DNA from: an uncultured Streptococcus sp.
GTDB lineage: Bacteria; Bacillota; Bacilli; Lactobacillales; Streptococcaceae
NCBI GenBank assembly: GCA_934229725.1
Contig: CAKQDX010000023.1
Span: 1 to 33,470, forward strand
DNA: 33,470 nucleotides
Reading direction: 5' to 3'
Position 1 is the first letter of the stretch, and every line of letters starts with the position of its first letter. Shown piece by piece: positions 7,171 to 14,548 of the stretch. A model generated the notes under the pieces. It did not search any database. It was not told the origin of the DNA and saw nothing but the letters and a program-made list of their open reading frames with translations. Both the position numbers and the translations under genes were made by a program.

Positions 7171-9546
7171 TTATGGGAAATGGCTGATGATATCTCCTTT
7201 TTTAGTGACTTGCACCTGACTGAGGAGGAGATTACGAACCATATCCTTTCTGATTTGACGTTTCATAGCCTCAAAGCCCTTGTAGGCCTCTTGGTAATAC
7301 TCGACAATAGGGTTCTTTTGACTCAATTGTTGACTACCAATAGCCATTTGAAGTTGTTGCAGATAGTCTACCTGCTCTACCCAGTTGTCATCCACAGCCT
7401 TAAGCATGGCTAAACGTTGGAAATACTCATTGAGTTCCTTAGTTTTCAACTCCTGCTTCTTGGCTTCTAGCTCACGATAGGCAAACTGATAAATGAGTTC
7501 CAAGACTTCTTCACGATTGTTAAGATCCAAATCCTTAGGAATCTCATTGATGCGGAAGCTGATATTACGCAAGATAAAGTGATAGAGATTTTCTGCTTTT
7601 GAGAAATCTTCATCAGCCACAGCTTGGTCGATAAAGTCGTCAAGTACTTCATCGATAACAGTATCCAAGCCTTGATTGTGGAAGATGAGACGGTCACGTT
7701 GGGCATAAATCATCTCACGTTGGATGTTCATACTTTCTGCGAATTCAAGCGTCTGACGACGTGAAGTACGACCAGAACTTTCACTGGCTTCTTGGGCTTT
7801 TTGAACCAATTTACGGTACTTACGACCGGTCAATTCCTTAGGCTCAATGTGGTCACTAATGGCATATTCTTTGTAAGTACGGTGAACCCATGATGGACCG
7901 TATTTCTTAATCACATCGTCTTCAAGTGAGACGAAGAATTTAGACATACCAGGGTCCCCTTGACGTCCAGAACGGCCACGAATTTGCAGGTCAATACGTT
8001 GACTTTCCATACGTTCGGTACCGATAACTACCAAACCTCCGAGTTCAGCTACACCCTTACCAAGCTTGATATCCGTTCCACGTCCAGCCATTGAGGTCGC
8101 AACCGTCACGGCACCCATTTGTCCTGATTCGGCAATCATTTCCGCTTCACGTGGTGCATTGTTAGCATTCAAGAGGTTATGAGCGATTCCTTCACGCAAA
8201 AGCAGGGAAGAATAAAGCTCGGACATTTCCACTGACCCAACGAAAATCAAGATGGGGTTGCCTTTTTCATGATAATGCTTAACATACTCTAAAGAAGCGA
8301 AGACCTTCTCTGGTAGGGTCGCATAAATCTTATCAGGATAGTCGATACGTTGTTTCTTACGGTTTGTGGGAATTTGAATAACCTTCATGCCGTAGGTGTC
8401 TAGAAATTCTTTTTCGGCTACCTTACCAGTCCCTGTCATCCCTGAAATTTTCTGGAATTTTTTAAAGAGACTTTGGTAGGTGATGGAAGCCATAGCTCTG
8501 GTTTCTTGTGACAGGTCCACTAATTCCTTGGCTTCGATAGCTTGGTGGAGTCCACCTTGGAGCTTGGTTAATTCCAAGAGACGACCCGTTGATTTGTCAA
8601 GAAGCACCACTTCTGGTCCCTTCTTGCCATCTCGAATGATGTAGTCCTTGTCCTTTTTATAGAGCAAGTGGGCACGAAGTGAAAAGAGTAGGTGACGGGC
8701 AAAGGTACTATTTTCCTCATCGTAGAGGTTGCCAATACCCAGATAACTTTCGGCAGCTTTAGCCCCCTTAGTCGTCAACCAAACTTCACTTTTTTCCTCT
8801 TTAAAGACATAGTCCTCACCCTCAACCAAGGTAGTCATCAGGGTGTCCATCATCCCATAGTAATTGGACTGAACACGGGGCGCACCAGAAATAATCAAGG
8901 GTGTCTGCGCACTATCAAGAAGGACCGAGTCCACCTCATCGACAATGGCATAGTTAAAGGGACGCATGTATTTTCCATCTTGGTTAGAAGCAAGGTTATC
9001 AATCAAATAGTCAAAGCCTAGGCTGGCATTGGTCGTATATACGATGTCTGATTGGTAGATGGCCCGCTTTTCAGATGGATCCATCTCATTACTGCCTTCT
9101 ACACAAGGAACACCAATCGTCAAACCTAGGAACTCATAGACTTGGCCCATTTCTTCAGCGTCACGGATAGCTAAGTATTCATTGGTTGTAACCAGGATGG
9201 CCCCTTGACCTGACAAGGCATTCAGGTAGACAGGCATGGTAGCCGTTAGGGTCTTTCCTTCACCCGTATTCATCTCGGCAATATGGCCTTGGTGCATGAC
9301 AATGCCTCCCATGACCTGAACGTCATAAGGAAACATGCCTAGCACGCGCTTATCCGCTTCACGAACAACCGCAAATGCTTCTGGAAGAAGGTCATCCAAG
9401 CTTTCTCCTTGGGCCAAACGCTCCTGAAATTCCTGAGTTTTATTTTTCAACTCAAGGTTGCTCAAACCAGCCATTTCATCAGCTAGGCCATTGATTTCCT
9501 TGAGTATCTCCTTAACAGGGAGAATAGGATTCAGTTGTTTAAACAT
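7171..9546 (-). CDS. secA2: SecA2, accessory Sec translocase ATPase
   Basis: 791 aa, the size of streptococcal SecA2 and shorter than housekeeping SecA. It drives export of the glycosylated SRR adhesin through SecY2. Walker A is MNTGEGKT (92-99), Walker B is IVDEVDS (201-207), and the helicase motif VI region has IRGRSGRQGDPG. The C-terminus (ending DIISHFP) lacks the Cys/His zinc motif of SecA1, as expected for SecA2. The start overlaps the asp3 stop by 8 nt (ATGTTTAA), so translation is probably coupled. Confidence 0.96.
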   Translation of the reverse strand: MFKQLNPILPVKEILKEINGLADEMAGLSNLELKNKTQEFQERLAQGESLDDLLPEAFAVVREADKRVLGMFPYDVQVMGGIVMHQGHIAEMNTGEGKTLTATMPVYLNALSGQGAILVTTNEYLAIRDAEEMGQVYEFLGLTIGVPCVEGSNEMDPSEKRAIYQSDIVYTTNASLGFDYLIDNLASNQDGKYMRPFNYAIVDEVDSVLLDSAQTPLIISGAPRVQSNYYGMMDTLMTTLVEGEDYVFKEEKSEVWLTTKGAKAAESYLGIGNLYDEENSTFARHLLFSLRAHLLYKKDKDYIIRDGKKGPEVVLLDKSTGRLLELTKLQGGLHQAIEAKELVDLSQETRAMASITYQSLFKKFQKISGMTGTGKVAEKEFLDTYGMKVIQIPTNRKKQRIDYPDKIYATLPEKVFASLEYVKHYHEKGNPILIFVGSVEMSELYSSLLLREGIAHNLLNANNAPREAEMIAESGQMGAVTVATSMAGRGTDIKLGKGVAELGGLVVIGTERMESQRIDLQIRGRSGRQGDPGMSKFFVSLEDDVIKKYGPSWVHRTYKEYAISDHIEPKELTGRKYRKLVQKAQEASESSGRTSRRQTLEFAESMNIQREMIYAQRDRLIFHNQGLDTVIDEVLDDFIDQAVADEDFSKAENLYHFILRNISFRINEIPKDLDLNNREEVLELIYQFAYRELEAKKQELKTKELNEYFQRLAMLKAVDDNWVEQVDYLQQLQMAIGSQQLSQKNPIVEYYQEAYKGFEAMKRQIRKDMVRNLLLSQVQVTKKGDIISHFP

Positions 9547-9985
9547 GTTCTTCTCCTGTTTCTTCCAGTTTTAAGCTGTAGAAATCCAGCTCTTTGACCC
9601 CAGCACTCAAAAGCGAAATACTATAGGTATAAGCTTCGTGTGGGTAGACAAAGGTCATCTGAGTACTTTTTTCAATAAGCTGCTTGATTTCATTATCATA
9701 ACGGTCCAAAAAGCTGACTTTCAAAAAGACTGAGCCTGTTGGTATAGCCTCGAGATTAGCCGTCAAGTCATAGCTGTGCCCTTTTTTCAATAATGGGAGG
9801 TCAGGCTGAGTACGATCCGATTGATAGTTTTGGATAGCCACCCAGGACTTAATGTCAGTTCCTGATGGCACCAAAGGATTGTAAAATTGCACAGAACCAT
9901 CTTGGCGTTTAACAACTGTTGAACCATACATATAAGTCCTAAGATTTAAGCCCCACAGAATTTCTGATTTCTTGTTTCTGAACAT
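9539..9985 (-). CDS. asp3: Accessory Sec system protein Asp3
   Basis: 148 aa, the usual size. Asp3 forms a complex with Asp1 and Asp2 that binds the substrate and is needed for SecA2-dependent export. Structural work on the S. gordonii complex describes Asp3 as carbohydrate-binding-module-like. The sequence is mostly beta-rich (IKSWVAIQNYQ, GSVFLKVSFLDRYDNE) with no signal or membrane segment, in line with a cytosolic role. It starts 2 nt after the asp2 stop and overlaps secA2. Identity rests on position and overall resemblance. Confidence 0.88.
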   Translation of the reverse strand: MFRNKKSEILWGLNLRTYMYGSTVVKRQDGSVQFYNPLVPSGTDIKSWVAIQNYQSDRTQPDLPLLKKGHSYDLTANLEAIPTGSVFLKVSFLDRYDNEIKQLIEKSTQMTFVYPHEAYTYSISLLSAGVKELDFYSLKLEETGEEHV

Positions 9986-9987
9986 TC

Positions 9988-11526
9988 TTACTCCTTTCTT
10001 CCAAAATCATTTTCTAAAATCATACGGTAAAAATTGACAAACCAAGTTGTCGCCGTAGCAGAATCATCGTTGTGTCGACCTGAGGTTCCCTTGCTAAGAA
10101 TCTTAGACCCCGAGTAATAGAGAGACTTGGTGATATCCTCGTAAGCCGTCGGATCCATATCCTCGTCCTTCATGTAGGAAAGACCAAAAGTCGTGTTTGA
10201 AAAATCTGCTTTTTTAAACTTATCCCAGAACTTCTGATTAAGGGCCTCAACACCGTCATTATCCAAACGCCCCGTCTGCAAATGCAAGACATCAATCCCT
10301 GTTGGAAAGACCTCTGGCGCCAAGAGTCGAGCACGGTTACCGATCGTACCAACATTAGCTAGAGGTTTAGACATGATAATGGCATGAGGTTCAAAGTCTG
10401 CACCGTAGTACATTGATGGAAAAGTTCCCATAGACATCCCAGAGAGGATGAGTTGATCATTGTCAAAGCCTAGATAATCCAAGTAATGTTGAATAGTGTT
10501 CTTGATACTATTTTCAAATTCTTCTGTTCCCATGTAGAAGGCTCCCCCTAGGAGTCGAGGGTCTGAAAAGAGCAAAAAGGGAGTTCCCAAAGCTTTCATC
10601 ATCCCAAAACCTTCGAAACCTTCGGCAGGACGGAAACCGGAAAAGTAAACAGACAAAGGTGGCTTGAAGTCACCAGGATAAAAGAAATAGTTGACTTCCT
10701 GACGTTTGTGATCATGGAGAATACCACCGCCAAGGACAAACTTCCCAAACTGGAAGCGAGTCAAGCGTTGGTGAAGCCCACCAATGGTAATCTTACCCTG
10801 TCCCTTCATCTCCAGACTCGCTGACAAAAGGAAGGTTCTATCCTCATCAAGGACAATAGCTCCCTTGCGCATTTCTTCTTCTGAAACGATGTAGGTCTTG
10901 AAGATATCTACAACTGAACCTTCTGGCACAAGATTGAGAATTAAACGGCACTCGCAGGTCTCATCTTTGTCAAATTCCAACCAAAGTTCAATAGGGTTTT
11001 TCTTATCAGCCCTGATATTATAGGTCCAATCCAAGACTGGCGTATACTCCTGACCATAATCACCTGATAAAATCACACTTTCATAACCATGATAAGTCAC
11101 TTGGCCAGTGAAATTGGGGTTGGCTTGAATCCTAAACGGAAACAATTTATCCCCATATTGACCTGAAAAGAGCGCTTTGGAAAGGGTAATGAGCAGCTGG
11201 CCTTGATTTGAAAAATCCGTTGGAACAGCGCAAATTTCCTTCAGAAACTGAAGAAGGCTCTCATCTGACACTCTTATGGTTTGGTCAAAGAAAACAGTAT
11301 GAGGAATCAAACAGTCTCTAATAGCCATCAATTCTTTAAGTCCTTCAGGACTATCTACAAGGACTGCTGTGAAAGTCTTGATTTCGTCAACTTCGATGGT
11401 TTCTTGCAAGGTCTCAAGCTGACCAAGAGGACTAAAATACCAATTCATATTTTCAGGAATTTCCTGATTTTCTGACCAGTTAGCTGATCCAACTTGTAGT
11501 ATTTTCAAGCGTTTATCCTTGGCCAT
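9988..11526 (-). CDS. asp2: Asp2, accessory Sec protein and GlcNAc O-acetyltransferase
   Basis: 512 aa. Asp2 both escorts the SRR substrate and, in S. gordonii, O-acetylates its GlcNAc residues through an alpha/beta-hydrolase-like site. The nucleophile elbow GMSMG (363-367) puts the serine at S365. Candidate partners are E455 (YMKDEDM) and H485 (TSGRHND). From memory the S. gordonii residues are S362, E452 and H482, so all three sit at a constant +3 here, and the enzyme is probably active. The start lies 14 nt inside the end of asp1, with GGAGGAGC as ribosome site within asp1 codons. Confidence 0.93.
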   Translation of the reverse strand: MAKDKRLKILQVGSANWSENQEIPENMNWYFSPLGQLETLQETIEVDEIKTFTAVLVDSPEGLKELMAIRDCLIPHTVFFDQTIRVSDESLLQFLKEICAVPTDFSNQGQLLITLSKALFSGQYGDKLFPFRIQANPNFTGQVTYHGYESVILSGDYGQEYTPVLDWTYNIRADKKNPIELWLEFDKDETCECRLILNLVPEGSVVDIFKTYIVSEEEMRKGAIVLDEDRTFLLSASLEMKGQGKITIGGLHQRLTRFQFGKFVLGGGILHDHKRQEVNYFFYPGDFKPPLSVYFSGFRPAEGFEGFGMMKALGTPFLLFSDPRLLGGAFYMGTEEFENSIKNTIQHYLDYLGFDNDQLILSGMSMGTFPSMYYGADFEPHAIIMSKPLANVGTIGNRARLLAPEVFPTGIDVLHLQTGRLDNDGVEALNQKFWDKFKKADFSNTTFGLSYMKDEDMDPTAYEDITKSLYYSGSKILSKGTSGRHNDDSATATTWFVNFYRMILENDFGRKE

Positions 11527-13084
11527 GCTGCTCCTCCTTCAACCAATTTTCCCATTTTTGCACCAAACGGTCTCCTGTATTTTCCTTAATTTTTTCAATA
11601 GAGTAGATAAGCGAACGGTTCCAGTTGTTCAACTGTCCCAAATAGTAATAAGCTCCCTTTTCAAAATCAGACAAGTGCTTCAAGATATAACCATTTTCTT
11701 GGTGGGTCACATACTCAGACGCCACTCGGTTAATCTGTGGAATACCGGCACTGATTCCTGCGATTTGAGTATAGCGATTAGGCTCCTTACTCAAGTCGAC
11801 AATGAGTCGTGTAAACTGAAGGGACTTGATAAGAGCCGTCTCGTCACGGAGATCTTGGAATGAAAAACGACTGATGATTTCATTGTTTTCTTCCAATCTA
11901 TTTTCCGCACCACTACTTTCAACAACCTCTTCAAAGACTTCTGGACTAAAACGTTCGTCAATCATTTTTTCAACTTGATGTTCCAAGTTTTGAAGTTGCT
12001 CTGGATTGGCATTAAAGGCCCCAAATTCAACACGTGTCTTAGGATACTTGGCTACGAATGCCAAAACCTGATAAATAGCCTCTAAATCCAACTGATTCAA
12101 ATCAACCTGATAGAAAATCTTGGACTCTTTGACACGTTGGCTGGTTCCCAAAGCCAAACGAGTATCAAAGGAAGCCATGTGTTTAAGCTTCTTAGCCTCT
12201 TCTGGATAGGCAACCTGAAGTTGCTCCAAGTAATCATAGCGGTCAGCAATCAACAAGTCCACTTGCGGCAAAAAGCCTGCATAGGCATCAATACTGTCAT
12301 TTTGATTTCGTTCTGCAAACCAGGTCAAAATCTTGGTATTTTCTGCTGGCAAGTGATTAAAGAGGGGCTTATTGTGACGTAAGTCTGAAGCTATGACAAA
12401 ACGGTCCTCATTCGTCACCTTTTCTGCCAAAAATTTATCCAAAAATTCCCAAATGACTTCCGAAAGGTCACCGTAGTAACTCTTATTAAAGCGGCCATCC
12501 GTTCTAGGATTAGCCACAATCCCACGTCCATCAAAGAAGTGACAAAGCTGCCAAACTCCCTTGGCATTTAGGTAATTGCGATAGATTGGCTGACCATTTT
12601 CAAAATAGAGGCTACTTGAAACAAAGCCACGGTCATCATAGACATCTTCACGAATGATTTGCTCCTCTTCAAAGTAGCGAATCATGGCAATAAACCCTTC
12701 ACTACCAAACTCAATTTCGGCATAACGCTTGTGCTGACATTGGACCACAATAGCAAACGGTGTATAGACAAAGGTAGAGCCTTCCGGCCAATCCAAATCG
12801 GTCACCTGCAGGTTTCGCATAGCTTCATCGCTAATTCCCTGAATCAAGTCAAAGATAGCTGTGGCATTAACTTCCAAAACATCATGACGATGTAAGAAAT
12901 AACGCAAATGTGGCTGGTAGGCCAAAAGCAAAAGCTGTGGAGTAAGCTCCTCATCCTGAAAAATACGGACTTGGTGTAGACTATCATCAAATTCAATTTT
13001 TTGACGTGTCAGATACCAAGGGTCAATGGATGTCTTCCAAAATTCATCCGTCTGCCCATACCAAGCTGGAATAAAATAATACAT
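11513..13084 (-). CDS. asp1: Accessory Sec system protein Asp1
   Basis: 523 aa, normal length. Asp1 has a GT-B-like fold without known transferase activity and forms the Asp1-2-3 complex that hands the glycosylated adhesin to SecA2. Typical N-terminus MYYFIPAWYGQTDEFWKTS. The C-terminal half has ISAGIPQINRVASEYV, the degenerate equivalent of a GT-B donor-site loop. AAAGGAG lies 6 nt before the ATG. The 101-nt gap to secY2 contains alternative hairpins (13124-13181). Confidence 0.93.
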   Translation of the reverse strand: MYYFIPAWYGQTDEFWKTSIDPWYLTRQKIEFDDSLHQVRIFQDEELTPQLLLLAYQPHLRYFLHRHDVLEVNATAIFDLIQGISDEAMRNLQVTDLDWPEGSTFVYTPFAIVVQCQHKRYAEIEFGSEGFIAMIRYFEEEQIIREDVYDDRGFVSSSLYFENGQPIYRNYLNAKGVWQLCHFFDGRGIVANPRTDGRFNKSYYGDLSEVIWEFLDKFLAEKVTNEDRFVIASDLRHNKPLFNHLPAENTKILTWFAERNQNDSIDAYAGFLPQVDLLIADRYDYLEQLQVAYPEEAKKLKHMASFDTRLALGTSQRVKESKIFYQVDLNQLDLEAIYQVLAFVAKYPKTRVEFGAFNANPEQLQNLEHQVEKMIDERFSPEVFEEVVESSGAENRLEENNEIISRFSFQDLRDETALIKSLQFTRLIVDLSKEPNRYTQIAGISAGIPQINRVASEYVTHQENGYILKHLSDFEKGAYYYLGQLNNWNRSLIYSIEKIKENTGDRLVQKWENWLKEEQHGQG

Positions 13085-13123
13085 GAATTCTCCTTTATTG
13101 TCTTTACATCACAATACTTGAGA

Positions 13124-13181
13124 TTGAGGGGTAGACCGATCACAAGTCACCAGCCTACCTCTCAACCCCATGAGGGGTGAG
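13124..13181 (-). promoter_or_regulatory. Mutually exclusive hairpins between secY2 and asp1
   Basis: Three blocks (read on the minus strand): A, CTCACCCCTCA (13181-13171); B, GGGGTTGAGAGGTAG (13169-13155); C, CTACCCCTCAA (13134-13124). A pairs with the front of B (CCCC/GGGG with a 4-nt loop, plus CTCA/TGAG with one bulge). B also pairs with C over 11 positions with one mismatch. B cannot do both. No T-tract follows, so this is not a plain terminator. Function unknown; it could set translation or mRNA processing at the secY2/asp1 boundary. Confidence 0.45.
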
Positions 13182-13185
13182 TGTT

Positions 13186-14412
13186 CTATACATTTTCAAA
13201 AAGTGGGGTGTAGGAAGTATTGAGCTTCAAAGCTTTCATTTCCTCGTTAACATTGTAAATCATACCGCTAAAAATCAAGAAGGTCCCTGGAATCATACTC
13301 AGTTGCAAATAATCTGGATTGACCAAGACAATTAACATGGGAAGCCCTGCCATAAAGAGCATGTAAAGGGCACCGATGAAACCAAGCCTAAGAACTAAAC
13401 GGTTGATATAAGCACTGGTTTCTTGGCCCGGATAAACACCGTAGATGTATTCACCCGACTTGCGCATCCGTTCAGAGATTTGTTCACCACTGACATTAAC
13501 AAAGGCAAAGGCTAAACCGAGAACGAAGAGCATAGCCATATAAACGGCCAGCCAGATGGGTTGCCCGACAGTCAAAGCCTTGATAGCACCACTGGTCCAC
13601 TTGTTTTCCGGATGGATAAATTGAATCAGCATAAAGACATACTGAGGAATGCTGACCAGAGACATGGCGTACATGAAAGGCATCCCTCCAGCTGGATTCA
13701 ACATAATATCCAAGTAAGAATACTGTTTGAAGCGGTTATGAATATTGATTTTATTGATTGAAATACGATATCTAGCCCGTTGGACAACCCCTGAAATATA
13801 GAGGAAGACCAAACTGAACAGGATCAAGGGAAGAAAGACATCCCAACCGATACCTAACTTATCAAAACTCTCCATGATTTGGAAAGGCAAATTAGCCATC
13901 ATACTTGCCATCAAGATGACAATGGAACCCCCAATCCCAAAGAGGGAGTTAAGATCCGATAGCCAGACCAAGAAAAAGGTCCCGGCAATCAACAGAATCG
14001 TATTCATAAAAATGGCGAGGCCAGCATTGACCCCGGAGACGATAGGCAGGTTTAAGGACACTGCCAAGGACTGGACGACTGCGATTGCTAGAGTCAAATA
14101 CATTCGCCTACGGTCCTGAATTTCAATAGGGAGGTTTTTTAAGCCCATTTTCTTAGAGAAAGAAAACATCTGCCAAAGAATCATGGCCGACATCCAAGGC
14201 GACAAGCCCACTGAAAAAAGTGACATGGACCTGAGGTTTCCTCCCATCATTGCACTGGAGAAAGCCAAGGAACCTATGACCCCTCCAAAGATATTGGCAA
14301 GTTTCAAATCCACAAAAGGAAGAACCAATTGATTTCCTAAACAATAAATGAAGAGGAAAAAGATGGTCCATAAGACACGCTTGGTAATTATCGATTGACT
14401 AATTTTTTTCAC
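13186..14412 (-). CDS. secY2: SecY2, accessory Sec translocon channel
   Basis: 408 aa, slightly shorter than SecY and normal for SecY2. About ten hydrophobic segments are visible, beginning with VLWTIFFLFIYCLGNQLVLP; the N-terminus is KKISQSIITKR. It forms the membrane channel for the SRR adhesin with Asp4 and Asp5. The start codon is GTG, not ATG, with AGGAG 5 nt upstream; no in-frame ATG fits better. It lies 136 nt after the trimodular GT and before asp1, the family order. Confidence 0.95.
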   Translation of the reverse strand: MKKISQSIITKRVLWTIFFLFIYCLGNQLVLPFVDLKLANIFGGVIGSLAFSSAMMGGNLRSMSLFSVGLSPWMSAMILWQMFSFSKKMGLKNLPIEIQDRRRMYLTLAIAVVQSLAVSLNLPIVSGVNAGLAIFMNTILLIAGTFFLVWLSDLNSLFGIGGSIVILMASMMANLPFQIMESFDKLGIGWDVFLPLILFSLVFLYISGVVQRARYRISINKINIHNRFKQYSYLDIMLNPAGGMPFMYAMSLVSIPQYVFMLIQFIHPENKWTSGAIKALTVGQPIWLAVYMAMLFVLGLAFAFVNVSGEQISERMRKSGEYIYGVYPGQETSAYINRLVLRLGFIGALYMLFMAGLPMLIVLVNPDYLQLSMIPGTFLIFSGMIYNVNEEMKALKLNTSYTPLFENV

Positions 14413-14467
14413 TATTACTCCTACTTCCTGCCTCTGTGGACAGGCTAATCTTACCTTATGAAAGGCG

Positions 14468-14489
14468 AGACAGACATTACTCTCTGTCT
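14468..14489. repeat. Inverted repeat between the trimodular GT and secY2
   Basis: Perfect 7-bp arms AGACAGA and TCTGTCT around an 8-nt loop. On the plus strand a T8 run follows 12 nt further on, but no plus-strand gene ends here. On the minus strand it lies in the leader of secY2. A second weak hairpin (14541-14560) overlaps the stop of the upstream gene. The 136-nt gap holds no clear promoter. Confidence 0.45.
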
Positions 14490-14548
14490 AAGTCACTGAG
14501 TTTTTTTTATTTCCTATTCATACCAGAACCAAACGAGCAAAAGCCTCA

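Noticed and set aside
14468..14510. Plus-strand terminator (7-bp hairpin followed by T8)
   Set aside because: No plus-strand gene ends here and the T run is 12 nt away from the stem, so I kept it only as an inverted repeat.
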